A stretch of DNA of 64,000 nt from Phycisphaerae bacterium (GTDB lineage Bacteria; Planctomycetota; Phycisphaerae; Tepidisphaerales; Tepidisphaeraceae), in assembly GCA_025924315.1 (NCBI GenBank), contig JAICIO010000003.1, positions 62,001 to 126,000 on the forward strand, in the 5' to 3' direction. A model generated the notes under the pieces. The model was given only the letters and a program-made list of their open reading frames with translations. It had not been told where the DNA came from and searched no databases. This document shows, one piece after another, positions 27,323 to 36,120 of this stretch. Each line of letters starts with the position of its first letter. The stretch's first letter is position 1. The position numbers and the translations under genes are program-made.

Positions 27323-28279
27323 ATGTCAGATTCCCGCGACGCCGCCGCCGATTCCACCGTTGCCCCGCCGCAACCGAATCCCGCTGCGCCGATTTCCGCG
27401 GGCGCTTTCAGCCTCGTTCACTCCGCGCCGCTCGACCAGCATCTCGAAACGCTGCAGCAGGAAATCATCCAGCTGCGCGAAGAGATCAACCTCCTGCGCC
27501 GCCGCGACGAAACGCTCAACTTCTATATGCATCGCATGGATGAAGAGATGCGGCTGGCTGCGCGCCTGCAGCAGGATTTTCTCCCGAAGGCTCTCCCGCA
27601 AATCGGCACGGTTCACTTCCACACGCTCTTCCGCCCCGCGGGATATGTGAGCGGCGATCTGTACGACGTGATGCGACTCGACGAAAACCACGTCGGCTTT
27701 TACATGGCCGACGCTGTCGGTCACGGCATGCCCGCGGCACTGCTCACGATGTTCATCAAGAACGCGCTCGTGACCAAAGAAATCACGCCAACCGGTTATC
27801 GCCTGCTTCCACCCGGCCAAACAATGGCGCGTCTCAACGACGCGCTCGTGAGCCAGAACCTGAGTTACGCCACGTTCGCCACTGCGATCTACGGCGTGAT
27901 CAACACGCAAACGCTGCAACTTTCCTTCTCCCGCGGCGGACATCCCAGCCCCATTCTCCTCCGCAGCACAGACGACACGATGGAGAACCTCGCCGGCGGT
28001 GACGGCAGCCTGCTCGGAATCTTCGCCGGCGAACCGTTCGCCGACACCACAGTCCAGCTGCAACAAGGCGACCGCCTCTTCATCTTCACCGACGGCATCG
28101 AAGTCGCGTTCGCCGACGAAGACCTCAAGGACACGCAGCGCTGGCGCGAAGAGCTCTACAATCGCCGCACGCTCGCGACCGAGCAGCTTTTGAGCGAATT
28201 CGCCGACCACATCGACAAAGAAAGCGGCAGCCTCCAACCCAAAGACGACCTGACCATCATCGCGGTGGAAGTTCTTTAG
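27323..28279 (+). CDS. PP2C-type (SpoIIE/RsbU) serine phosphatase
   Basis: 318 residues from the ATG at 27323, preceded by GGGAGAG. A coiled coil lies at about 38-75 (HLETLQQEIIQLREEINLL), then the junction helix AARLQQDFLPKALP that typically leads into RsbU-type catalytic domains. Catalytic metal-binding aspartates lie in SGDLYDV, ADAVGHGMPAALLTMF, FTDGIEVAF and KDDLTIIAV. It probably dephosphorylates an anti-sigma-factor antagonist or similar phosphoserine protein. No partner kinase or antagonist is next to it, and no N-terminal sensor domain is present, so the coiled coil may dock a separate input protein. Confidence 0.92.
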   Translation: MSDSRDAAADSTVAPPQPNPAAPISAGAFSLVHSAPLDQHLETLQQEIIQLREEINLLRRRDETLNFYMHRMDEEMRLAARLQQDFLPKALPQIGTVHFHTLFRPAGYVSGDLYDVMRLDENHVGFYMADAVGHGMPAALLTMFIKNALVTKEITPTGYRLLPPGQTMARLNDALVSQNLSYATFATAIYGVINTQTLQLSFSRGGHPSPILLRSTDDTMENLAGGDGSLLGIFAGEPFADTTVQLQQGDRLFIFTDGIEVAFADEDLKDTQRWREELYNRRTLATEQLLSEFADHIDKESGSLQPKDDLTIIAVEVL

Positions 28280-28326
28280 TCGTTGGTTCCGTTCCCATTC
28301 CGCCGCTGGCGCAATACGATTTCGGC

Positions 28327-28746
28327 ATGTCACCGTTGGAACACGCTGCGATCAAGGAGATCGGTGTTGTTCGCTCATCGCTCGTCGCACGAAAAAACGC
28401 GCCGCGGCAGGGTCATCTCGGGGCGCCGAATGCGACGGTGGAGATCGACCCAACCTTCGCGAGTGCCCTGCTCGGCATGTCCGCCGGGGATTGGATCATC
28501 CTCATTACCTGGCTGCATCAAGCCGATCGCGAGGTGATGCACGTTCGGCCCGGGCACGATCCGAACCGCCCCATCACCGGCGTCTTCGCGACGCGGTCGC
28601 CCGATCGGCCGAATCCGATCGGCCTGCATCGCGTTCAAGTGCTTTCGATCGATGGGACGAGTCTCAGCGTCGGACCCCTCGAAGCCATCGACGGCACGCC
28701 GATCATCGACATCAAACCGGTTCTCAAAAACTCCGCTGACTCGTAA
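28327..28746 (+). CDS. trmO: TrmO/TsaA family tRNA m6t6A37 methyltransferase
   Basis: 139 residues, the size of the single-domain form. It uses SAM to N6-methylate threonylcarbamoyladenosine-37 in tRNA for threonine codons. The blocks IGVVRSSL near the N-terminus, GDWIILITWLHQADR (about 53-67) and the signature GVFATRSPDRPNPIGLHRV (about 85-103) are intact. The end reads LEAIDGTPIIDIKPVL, as expected. The C-terminal extension found in E. coli TrmO is absent, which is common. Confidence 0.93.
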   Translation: MSPLEHAAIKEIGVVRSSLVARKNAPRQGHLGAPNATVEIDPTFASALLGMSAGDWIILITWLHQADREVMHVRPGHDPNRPITGVFATRSPDRPNPIGLHRVQVLSIDGTSLSVGPLEAIDGTPIIDIKPVLKNSADS

Positions 28747-28785
28747 GACGTGGACGAGCGAACGGCATCGTGTCATGATTCTCTG

Positions 28786-29295
28786 GTGCCCACGCGCATT
28801 TCAATTGTAATTCTGCTTGTCGCCGTCGGATCGCTCGTCGGTTGCAAAAGCACATCGAGTCGGGAGGCGCCCGCACCGGCTGAAGTTCTTTTTGAGAAGC
28901 GATTGAATGACAACGGCGCCGCGACGTTTCGTTCGTGGAACGGCAAGGCGTATCGCATGAACAGCGATAGGGAACTTGCGTTCTTCCCAGATCACACGGT
29001 GCAGATGCTCGACTGGGGATTGACGCTCACGCATTACCGCGGGCATTACACGATCGATCTCGAGGGGCGGATCACCGCGAGCTTCGAGGACTATCAGCCA
29101 CAGTGGCCGATGACGCAGCTCGATTTGGACGGCGAGACGCTTCTGCTCCGGCCGGTGGATCCGGATCCGCCGTTGATCATTGGTCAACGACATCCGACGA
29201 TGATGCACACCGAAAGCGCGTTCTGGCCGTTCCGGATGCTGAGCGGCGCGGACGAACAACACGTTTTGAAAGCAATGAAGGTGGGCCCGCGTTAG
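28786..29295 (+). CDS. lipoprotein of unknown function
   Basis: 169 residues from the GTG at 28786, chosen because it leaves a short basic n-region before the lipobox signal (LLVAVGSLVGC). An in-frame GTG at 28750 would add 12 residues. Neither has a clear ribosome binding site. The mature part has Trp/Tyr-rich strands (TVQMLDWGLTLTHYRGHYTIDLEG) at about 70-95, like small beta-barrel lipocalin-like domains. I recognise no family. It converges with the zinc hydrolase gene and the 3' ends overlap by four bases. Confidence 0.68.
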   Translation: MPTRISIVILLVAVGSLVGCKSTSSREAPAPAEVLFEKRLNDNGAATFRSWNGKAYRMNSDRELAFFPDHTVQMLDWGLTLTHYRGHYTIDLEGRITASFEDYQPQWPMTQLDLDGETLLLRPVDPDPPLIIGQRHPTMMHTESAFWPFRMLSGADEQHVLKAMKVGPR

Positions 29296-30425
29296 TTCGC
29301 GGCCCCTCCAATTGGCGCGGTGCGCTTGATGGGCACGGCGGGCTTCGCGTTTGGATCGTGCGCTTCGTCCCAGGCGCGGCGCCAGGTTTTGGCGACGCGA
29401 TCGACGGCCCAGGCGAGTTGATGCGCCTTCATCTGCATCACCGTCATGTCCTGGCCGAAATACTGGCCGTGGGTATGGAAGAAAATGTTCAGGTCGATCT
29501 GGTCCTGGCCGCCGCGGCCGGATTTTGACGTGCTCGGGCGCGTGGTGGGCTTGGCGGATGCGACAGCGGCGGCGCCGATCATCGGTAATGCCGTATAGCT
29601 TGTGCGCGTGACCTCGATCGTTTCGTGGAAGAGGTCCTTCGGCTGCACCGGATCTTTCACCTCCGCGAGCGCCTTCTCGATCAGCGGCCACATCTCTTCG
29701 CGGAGACTCATCCAATCGTTCTGCTCGTCGTCGATCATTTTGTATTCGACGACCGCGTGTACATCCGGCGCCGTGCGCTTGTTTGCGAAGTACGTCTTGC
29801 TCATATAGTCGATCGTGCCGTGCTGCGGCTGGGTGTTGTCTTCGAGATAATGTGCGAGATATCCGGCCCAGCGCGCGGCGGTGTCGGTGTCGGTCGCCTC
29901 TGAATCACCGAGCTTTCCGGCGCGGATCGCGCTCACCAGCTCGTCGTACGATTGCTCGACACGAAACGGCAGCATCCCGGCCTGCACGTAACGCGCGTCG
30001 TTGATGTCCTTCGGAAAATCCTCGAGCTTCGGCAACCCCGAAAGGTCCGGCCGATATTCTCGCTTCTGATCGCCCCTCAGAAACAATTCGGCATCGATGA
30101 AGTGCAACTCGCGCTCGCGGATGCCAAACTCCGGCACCTTTTGCTGCGCGAGAAAATCGGGCGTGCCGGCCCAACGCTCCAGGCCCTTGAAATTGCTGAT
30201 GTCCGTGCCGACGCGGGTGTGAAGAAAATATTCCTTCTCGCCGGCCATGTCCTTAAGGCCCGGCGTGATCTTCTGGAGCCACGCCTTCATCTCGGGCGGA
30301 GTCGAAGGGTCCGCAACCAATCGCTCGGCGGCCAGACGCGTCAGCTGTATGTGCTCTTTGTAGCTCCAGGCGTGTGCGCTGCTGGCGAGCGCAATCGACA
30401 TCAATACTAAAGCACATCGTCGCAT
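29292..30425 (-). CDS. secreted S1/P1 nuclease / phospholipase C superfamily zinc hydrolase
   Basis: 377 residues. A signal peptide ends AHA (17-19), making Trp20 the first mature residue, as in the family, where the N-terminal amino group of Trp1 binds zinc. The next ligand, His25, equals mature His6, the P1-nuclease spacing. The core motif HYLEDNTQPQH gives His192, Asp196 and His202, the 4 and 6 spacing of known members, and HAVVE gives His223 and Glu227. ELHFID (His108, Asp111) is another candidate pair. This predicts a trinuclear zinc site and secreted phosphodiesterase activity on nucleic acid or phospholipid. The C-terminal tail is basic and Pro/Thr-rich. The substrate cannot be decided from sequence. 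Confidence 0.82.
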   Translation of the reverse strand: MRRCALVLMSIALASSAHAWSYKEHIQLTRLAAERLVADPSTPPEMKAWLQKITPGLKDMAGEKEYFLHTRVGTDISNFKGLERWAGTPDFLAQQKVPEFGIRERELHFIDAELFLRGDQKREYRPDLSGLPKLEDFPKDINDARYVQAGMLPFRVEQSYDELVSAIRAGKLGDSEATDTDTAARWAGYLAHYLEDNTQPQHGTIDYMSKTYFANKRTAPDVHAVVEYKMIDDEQNDWMSLREEMWPLIEKALAEVKDPVQPKDLFHETIEVTRTSYTALPMIGAAAVASAKPTTRPSTSKSGRGGQDQIDLNIFFHTHGQYFGQDMTVMQMKAHQLAWAVDRVAKTWRRAWDEAHDPNAKPAVPIKRTAPIGGAAN

Positions 30426-30469
30426 GTGATTTTCTCCCTTGTGATGGCCTTCTCGCCTTCGTACAGCGT

Positions 30470-30548
30470 GTCATTCTGAGCGAAGCGAAGAATCTCGATA
30501 ACGAGCGCGTCATCCGATCCCGAGATCCTTCGCTTCGCTCAGGATGAC
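30470..30548. repeat. inverted repeat, GTCATTCTGAGCGAAG family
   Basis: The left arm is GTCATTCTGAGCGAAGCGAA (30470 onward) plus GAATCTCG. The right arm is CGAGATCC plus TTCGCTTCGCTCAGGATGAC, ending at 30548. A single arm of this family is nested in the repeat at 5822-6016. It lies in the gap upstream of the zinc hydrolase. Confidence 0.8.
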
Positions 30549-30626
30549 GGCGGTCGCAGGCGATGCACAACGTGTTCGTAGCGGATGAGGAATATAGCGA
30601 CTGGCCGTGCGAACGCGGAGAAAGCG

Positions 30627-31232
30627 CTACTTGATGACAGTTCGTGGATCGCCGAAGACGACGTTGGTGATCTGCGGGGTTCCGTCGGCGTTCAGCTCGC
30701 CTTTGATCAGCACCATGATGAGCGAGCGGCTTTCGTCGGCGATTTCGGCGGGTTGGGTCGCGGACGCTTTGCCGCGGAGGATGATCACGCCGATGTGCTG
30801 GCCTTCGCTGACACTCAGCGTCTGCGAGATCCACTGTGTGGCGACGTCGTTGGCCTGGCGCATTTCCTTGTCGCTTGGGGGGATCATGACCCGGCGGATG
30901 CTTTCGGGGATCGAATTCGATGCGGAGAAATCCGAAGCGATGTCGGAAGCGATCGTGGATGCGGGCATCTGATATCCACGAGCGGTGATGACTTCGCCGT
31001 CGGTCACGGTGGTGGCGAGCTGTGAGTATTGAGCGAGCGAGCCATCAATTCCGCGGATGGCGGCGTCGTCCGTGAGGGCGGCATGAAAATCCGCGGCGTC
31101 GGTGGGATGCACCAGGAGCTTGGCCAGCGCATCGACCTGGTCGGACCAGGTTTTCGCGGGCTTTGTAGACTGCGCGCTGGTCGCGACAAAACACAGGACG
31201 CAGCAGATGAAGAAAGCAGCCCACCGCATCAT
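30627..31232 (-). CDS. secreted protein of unknown function
   Basis: 201 residues from the ATG at 31232, preceded by GGAG at a spacing of six; the second codon is also ATG. A signal peptide is clear (AAFFICCVLCFVATSAQ). The mature protein is Ala/Asp/Ser-rich, with a C-terminal beta-strand pattern (IGVIILRGK, LIMVLIKGELNADGTPQITNVVFG). I recognise no family. Its neighbours are a divergent permease gene and a repeat. Confidence 0.68.
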   Translation of the reverse strand: MMRWAAFFICCVLCFVATSAQSTKPAKTWSDQVDALAKLLVHPTDAADFHAALTDDAAIRGIDGSLAQYSQLATTVTDGEVITARGYQMPASTIASDIASDFSASNSIPESIRRVMIPPSDKEMRQANDVATQWISQTLSVSEGQHIGVIILRGKASATQPAEIADESRSLIMVLIKGELNADGTPQITNVVFGDPRTVIK

Positions 31233-31390
31233 TGCATACTCCAGTGATTGTATCGGCAGGTCGCCATGAATCGCCGTCAGCGAATCTGCAGGACAGCAAA
31301 ATTTAGCGGCGTGATTCGGCGAGGTTATCGGACGGGATCGCTTCGTGCGCTGCTTTATGCGGGGACGCCCCGTACACTCGCGAACACAAG

Positions 31391-33370
31391 ATGCCCCGAC
31401 CTGAGATAGCTCCCCGATCCTCGCGATTTGTGTTGTTCGCCTCGGTTTGCATTGTGATCGCTGCGCTCTATTTCGCGCAGGACGTGCTGATTCCGCTGGC
31501 GCTGGCGATGATCGTGAGCTTTCTGCTCACGCCGCTTTGCAACTGGCTCGAACGGCGCGGGCTGGGTCGCGTGCCGGCGGTGCTCACCGTCGTAATCGCG
31601 TCACTTCTCGTGGTCGTGGTGATCGCATGGGTGGTCGGGTTTCAGGCGTACCACATCGCAGAGCAACTGCCGCAGTATGCGGGGAACATCAAGGCCAAGC
31701 TCGCATGGCTGCCGAAGCCCGGCGAGGGCGTGATCGGCAAGGTCGAGAAGACGATCAGGCAAGTAACGACCCCGACGACCGCCCCGACAACCGCCGCGAC
31801 GACGCAAGCGACGACCGAGCCGGCCGCGGCCGTCGCCCCGCCCCTGCCGGTGACGACGAACAATCCGATCAATCCGTCGCAGGTGGCGCTTCCGCCAACG
31901 ACGCAGCCGATCCCGGTCACCATCGTCACGGATACGAGCCCGTTCGCATACCTCTTCGCCAACGCCAGCAGCTTCATCGGGCCGCTCGGAACCGCGGGGA
32001 TTGTGATCATCTTCTACCTCTTCATGCTGCTTGAGCGAGAGGATCTGCGCGACCGTATGATCCGCTTGATCGGCGGCGGGCGGCTCACCATCACAACGCA
32101 GGCGCTGGACGATGCCGCGACGCGCATCAGCCGGTATTTGATGATGCAGAGCATCGTCAACAGCACGTACGGCCTGACGATTGCGATCGGCTTGTGGATC
32201 ATCGGACGAACGGTTGGCGGAGTGCCGTTCCCCAGCTGCTTCCTCTGGGGGCTGCTCTGCACTGTGCTGCGCTTCATCCCATACATCGGCCCGTGGATCG
32301 CGGCTGCGTTCCCGATCGCGCTGGCGCTGGCGGTTTATCCAAGCATTAACGTTTTCTTCTGCGTTTTGGGCCTCTTTGTCTTCATCGAATTGATCAGCAA
32401 CAACTTCATGGAGCCGTGGCTGTATGGATCGAGCACTGGGATGTCGGAAGTGGCGATCCTCGTGGCGGCGGTGTTCTGGACGTGGCTCTGGGGCGCGATT
32501 GGTCTGCTGCTTTCGACACCGCTGACGGTGTGCCTCGTTGTGCTGGGCAAATACGTTCCGCAGCTTCAGTTCCTCGACATCCTCCTGGGCGACGAGCCGG
32601 TGCTCGATCCGCCGCAGCGCGTCTATCAACGATTGCTTGCGCTCGATCAGGAAGAGGTGATGGATGTCGTCGATGAATACCTGAAAGAGCACTCGCTCGA
32701 GGAGGTGTACGACAAGGTGCTGCTTCCAGTGATGTCGATGGCGGAGCACGATCGTCACCGCGGAAGGCTCGACGATCGCCGCCAGAAATTCATTCGTCAA
32801 AGCATGCGCGACACGATCGAGGAACTCGGCGATCGGAACCGCGCGATGACGGTGAAAGCCGCCGCCCAGGAAACCGTCGTCGAGGCGAAAGACGGCGAAT
32901 CGAAAGCGAAGCCCAAACGTCCGCAACTCCCGACCAATTGCACGATCAACGTGCTCCTGCTGCCGGCGCACGACGAAGCCGATGAGATCATCGGACTGAT
33001 GCTCGCGCAGCTGCTCGAGCTGCGCGGATACTGCGTCTTCGCGATGTCGCAGAACGCGCTCGCGAGCGAGATGGTCGAAGCGGTCGAAGCGAAGAAGGCA
33101 AACGTCGTCGTCGTCTCCGCGCTTCCCCCTGCGGCGATTTCACATGCGCGGTATCTCTGCAAGCGGCTCACCGCCAAATATCCCGAGCAGCAGCTTGTGG
33201 TCGGGCTTTGGACGGTCAAATCAAATCTGGAGCGCGCACGGGAACGAATCACCTGCAGCAAGGAAACCCCCATCGTCACAACCCTTGGCGATGCCGAAGA
33301 CGAGCTCTATCGCCTGGTGCACGGGCTGATTACGGAAGCGACGACAACCACGCCGGTAAAACCGGCATAA
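31391..33370 (+). CDS. AI-2E family (PerM/TqsA-like) permease with C-terminal Rossmann-like domain
   Basis: 659 residues, against about 350 for a plain family member. The permease part (about 1-420) has about eight helices and the family phrases FIPYIGPWIAAAFPIALAL and MSEVAILVAAVFWTWLWG. A Thr/Pro-rich loop of about 60 residues (about 123-185) interrupts the first half. After the last helix comes a charged helical linker (about 430-510). The C-terminal domain (516-650) begins INVLLLPAHDEADEIIGLML and continues with alternating beta-alpha units (NVVVVSALPP). It resembles the cobalamin-binding Rossmann-like fold but lacks a clear DxHxxG. The permease may export small molecules or ions. The fused domain suggests cytoplasmic sensing, by inference. 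Confidence 0.88.
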   Translation: MPRPEIAPRSSRFVLFASVCIVIAALYFAQDVLIPLALAMIVSFLLTPLCNWLERRGLGRVPAVLTVVIASLLVVVVIAWVVGFQAYHIAEQLPQYAGNIKAKLAWLPKPGEGVIGKVEKTIRQVTTPTTAPTTAATTQATTEPAAAVAPPLPVTTNNPINPSQVALPPTTQPIPVTIVTDTSPFAYLFANASSFIGPLGTAGIVIIFYLFMLLEREDLRDRMIRLIGGGRLTITTQALDDAATRISRYLMMQSIVNSTYGLTIAIGLWIIGRTVGGVPFPSCFLWGLLCTVLRFIPYIGPWIAAAFPIALALAVYPSINVFFCVLGLFVFIELISNNFMEPWLYGSSTGMSEVAILVAAVFWTWLWGAIGLLLSTPLTVCLVVLGKYVPQLQFLDILLGDEPVLDPPQRVYQRLLALDQEEVMDVVDEYLKEHSLEEVYDKVLLPVMSMAEHDRHRGRLDDRRQKFIRQSMRDTIEELGDRNRAMTVKAAAQETVVEAKDGESKAKPKRPQLPTNCTINVLLLPAHDEADEIIGLMLAQLLELRGYCVFAMSQNALASEMVEAVEAKKANVVVVSALPPAAISHARYLCKRLTAKYPEQQLVVGLWTVKSNLERARERITCSKETPIVTTLGDAEDELYRLVHGLITEATTTTPVKPA

Positions 33371-33375
33371 GCAGA

Positions 33376-33462
33376 ATTGTTCATTTAAGGATTGTTCATC
33401 GTCCACTGGAAAAGCCTTTCCCGCCTTCTCAAATGAACAATGAACAATCGACAATGACCAAT
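33376..33462. repeat. inverted repeat with arms of ATTGTTC heptamers
   Basis: The left arm is ATTGTTC, ATTTAAGG, ATTGTTC, ATCGTCC. The right arm read on the minus strand is ATTGGTC, ATTGTCG, ATTGTTC, ATTGTTC, ATTTGAG. It starts six bases after the permease stop and ends 20 bases before panB. The word is a rotation of the GTTCATT word at 47067-47163. Confidence 0.8.
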
Positions 33463-33482
33463 TCCCTCGTCGGGTGGATACA

Positions 33483-34349
33483 ATGTCCCCCATGACCCGC
33501 CCGCTTACTTCAAAGTTTTCCTTGAACGATCTGCGTGCCGCGCGAAAGAACGGAACGAAAGTTCCGATGCTCACCTGTTACGACTTCACAACCGCGCGGC
33601 TGATGCAGGAGGCCGGCGTCCCGGCTTTGCTCGTGGGCGACTCGGCGGCGAATGTCGTCTTCGGTCACGACACAACGTTACCGGTCTCACTGCCGCTGAT
33701 GATGGAACTCGCCGCCGCGGTCAGGCGCGGGGCGCCAAGCGCCTTCGTCGTCGCCGATATGCCGTTCGGGTCGTACCACGGATCGGTCGCAAAAGGCGTT
33801 AAAAACGTATGCCGCATGGTGCAACTTTCCGGATGCGACTGTGTGAAGATTGAGGTAGCCGCCAGCCACGGCAGGTTGGTTCGAGAACTGGCCGATGCAG
33901 GCGTGGCGGTGATGGCTCACATGGGTCTGCGGCCGCAGACCGTGGGATTGCTTGGTGGATACAAATCGCAAGGTCGCACGGCCGACAGCGCCGAAGCGAT
34001 CGTCGAGCTCTCCATGAAAATGGAGCGAGCGGGCGCGGCCGCGCTGTTGCTCGAAGCAGTTCCGCCCGAAGTGAGTCAGCGCGTGGTCGAGCAGACGGAG
34101 CTTCCCGTCATCGGCTGCGGCGCCGGGCCCGCCTGTCACGGTCATGTGATCGTCACACAGGATGGCCTGGGCATGACGACGCATCGTCCGCGATTTGTTC
34201 CCGACTTAGGCGACGTCGCGGCGAAACTCAAGGAAGCTTTTTCCTTGTACGTTGAGCGCATCGCCACGGGCGAATACCCCGCTCCGGAGCATCAATACCA
34301 GATGCCCGCGGACGAAAAGGCGAAGTTTTTGGCAGGATCGGAATTCTAA
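33483..34349 (+). CDS. panB: 3-methyl-2-oxobutanoate hydroxymethyltransferase
   Basis: 288 residues from the ATG at 33483; a GTG at 33474 and an ATG at 33492 are also in frame. It transfers a hydroxymethyl group from methylenetetrahydrofolate to ketoisovalerate in pantothenate synthesis. Blocks VPMLTCYDFTTARLMQEAGV, LLVGDSAANVVFGHDTT (metal-binding Asp), VVADMPFGSY and VKIEVA are present. PVIGCGAGPACHGHVIVTQD near the C-terminus is the conserved active-site region. It lies between two tandem-word repeats, with no other pantothenate gene beside it. Confidence 0.96.
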   Translation: MSPMTRPLTSKFSLNDLRAARKNGTKVPMLTCYDFTTARLMQEAGVPALLVGDSAANVVFGHDTTLPVSLPLMMELAAAVRRGAPSAFVVADMPFGSYHGSVAKGVKNVCRMVQLSGCDCVKIEVAASHGRLVRELADAGVAVMAHMGLRPQTVGLLGGYKSQGRTADSAEAIVELSMKMERAGAAALLLEAVPPEVSQRVVEQTELPVIGCGAGPACHGHVIVTQDGLGMTTHRPRFVPDLGDVAAKLKEAFSLYVERIATGEYPAPEHQYQMPADEKAKFLAGSEF

Positions 34350-34351
34350 AA

Positions 34352-34420
34352 AGTTGACAGTTGTCAGTTGGCAGTTGTGAGTGCCTACTACTGTCAACTG
34401 ACAACTATCAACTGACAACT
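34352..34420. repeat. inverted repeat with arms of AGTTGAC-type heptamers
   Basis: The left arm reads AGTTGAC, AGTTGTC, AGTTGGC, AGTTGTG in perfect seven-base phase. The right arm on the minus strand reads AGTTGTC, AGTTGAT, AGTTGTC, AGTTGAC. It begins two bases after the panB stop and ends shortly before the GAGGAG ribosome binding site of the DegP-like gene. Confidence 0.88.
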
Positions 34421-34436
34421 CGTTGAGGAGTAACCC

Positions 34437-36020
34437 ATGAAAGGTTGGCGTAAATCATTAACGGTGGCGGCGATCGCAGGATCGTCGATCGTCGCGTACA
34501 CCGTCGGCACCTCGCTCGTGAAGGACGTGCAGTTCGCACGCGCAGAAGAGCAGGTGAAGGCGTCGCGCGAGCAGCTCGCGAAAGTGAACGACATGGCGGA
34601 CGTCTTCCGCGCGGTCGGCAAGGCGGTCGAGCCGTCGGTCGTCAGCATCGACGTGAAGAAGACCGTGAAAGGCACACGCACGCTGCCGTTTGATGACGAC
34701 ATGCTGCGGCGCTTCTTCCCGGATCGCGACGGCGACGGCCAGCCGGACCTCCCGCCCGGCTTCCAGAATCCGAATGACGACAACGGCGGCGATGAAGGCG
34801 GCTTCGAACAGGTGGGCACCGGCAGCGGCGTCATCATGGAAGTCGATGGCAGCACCGCTTACATCGTGACGAACAACCACGTCGCCGGCGGCGCCGATGA
34901 AATGAAGATCACCCTCTCCGACGGCCGAACAATCGACAACGGCAAGCTGGTTGGCGCCGATCCGAAGACGGACATCGCAGTCGTCAAAATCACCGCCGAC
35001 CACGTCATCCCCGCCAAGTGGGGCGACAGCGATCAGCTTCAAAAAGGCGACTGGATCATGGCCTTCGGCAGCCCGTTCGGCTACGTCGGCTCGATGACCC
35101 ACGGCATCGTCAGCGCGCTCAATCGCGATGTCGGCATCCTTCGCGCCAGCCAGGGCTATGAAGATTTCATCCAGGTCGATGCGCCGATCAATCCGGGTAA
35201 CTCCGGTGGTCCGCTTGTGAACATTCATGGGGAAGTCGTCGGCATCAACACGGCCATCGCATCGCGCACCGGCGGATTCCAGGGCATCGGCTTCGCGATT
35301 CCATCGAACGAGGCGAAGCGTATCTACACCGACCTCAAGGCCAACGGCAAAGTCGTTCGCGGATGGCTCGGTGTTGAGATCGCAAATGTCACCGACCTGA
35401 AAGACGATGCCAAGTCGCTCGGCTACACCGGCGAACAGGGCGTGATCGTCGCGGGCGTGATGAATGACACTCCCGCCGGCGGAAAGCTCAAGCCGGATGA
35501 CATCATCACCAAGCTCGACGGCAAAGAGGTGAAGAACGTCCAGCAGCTCCGCGGAGCGATTGCCGAAACCAAGCCCGGCCAGGAAGTGACGATGACGGTC
35601 TTCCGCAACGGCAAGACGCAGGACGTGAAGGTGAAGCTCGGCGAACAGCCGGAGAACCTCGCCTTCGCCGCGGGCGGCGGTCGAAACAACCCGAATCACG
35701 CGAAGAAAGATTCGGGTGAAGCGTCGGCCGAGAACATGGGCATCCGCATCGCCACACCGACCGATCAGCAGATCCAACGTTACGGCCTCGAAGCCGGCGC
35801 GCAGGGCGCTCTCGTGACGCAGGTCGTTCCCGGGTCGCTCGCGATGCGACAAGGCCTCCAGGTCGGCGATCTCATCACCAGCATCGACGGCAAGGAAGTG
35901 AAGAGCGCCGACGAGGCGGCCGATCTGCTCAGCAAGGCCGACCTCAAGAAAGGCGTCCGCCTCCACGTGACGACCAAGGCCGGCGAACGCTCAGTCTTCG
36001 TGAACAACGCGAAGGAATAG
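34437..36020 (+). CDS. DegP/HtrA-like serine protease with two PDZ domains
   Basis: 527 residues. The ATG at 34437 follows GAGGAG at a good spacing. An N-terminal hydrophobic segment (about 8-28) serves as signal or anchor. The S1C protease domain has the triad His148 (NNHVAGG), Asp179 (TDIAVVKI) and Ser256 (GNSGGPL). A Gly/Asp-rich loop precedes it (about 95-122). PDZ1 (about 290-390) and PDZ2 (about 430-515) follow, with VVPGSLAMRQGLQVGD in the latter. It degrades or chaperones misfolded envelope proteins. A strong terminator follows directly, so it ends its transcript. Confidence 0.96.
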   Translation: MKGWRKSLTVAAIAGSSIVAYTVGTSLVKDVQFARAEEQVKASREQLAKVNDMADVFRAVGKAVEPSVVSIDVKKTVKGTRTLPFDDDMLRRFFPDRDGDGQPDLPPGFQNPNDDNGGDEGGFEQVGTGSGVIMEVDGSTAYIVTNNHVAGGADEMKITLSDGRTIDNGKLVGADPKTDIAVVKITADHVIPAKWGDSDQLQKGDWIMAFGSPFGYVGSMTHGIVSALNRDVGILRASQGYEDFIQVDAPINPGNSGGPLVNIHGEVVGINTAIASRTGGFQGIGFAIPSNEAKRIYTDLKANGKVVRGWLGVEIANVTDLKDDAKSLGYTGEQGVIVAGVMNDTPAGGKLKPDDIITKLDGKEVKNVQQLRGAIAETKPGQEVTMTVFRNGKTQDVKVKLGEQPENLAFAAGGGRNNPNHAKKDSGEASAENMGIRIATPTDQQIQRYGLEAGAQGALVTQVVPGSLAMRQGLQVGDLITSIDGKEVKSADEAADLLSKADLKKGVRLHVTTKAGERSVFVNNAKE

Positions 36021-36047
36021 AGCTTCGAACGAAACTTCGAATGCACG

Positions 36048-36080
36048 AAACCCCCGGGACAAATGTCTCGGGGGTTTTCG
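36048..36080 (+). terminator. intrinsic terminator after the DegP-like gene
   Basis: AAACCCCCGGGAC (36048-36060) pairs with GTCTCGGGGGTTT (36065-36077) around an AAAT loop, with one G-U-type mismatch, and is followed by TCGTTTG. The A-rich left flank means it could also act for the minus-strand gene ending at 36121. Confidence 0.85.
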
Positions 36081-36120
36081 TTTGTGCCCTGGTCCCCTCT
36101 TCCATCTAATCTATCTCTTC

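Noticed and set aside
34458-35966. Minus-strand open frame opposite the DegP-like protease
   Set aside because: Shadow of the protease gene, which has a complete triad, ribosome binding site and terminator.
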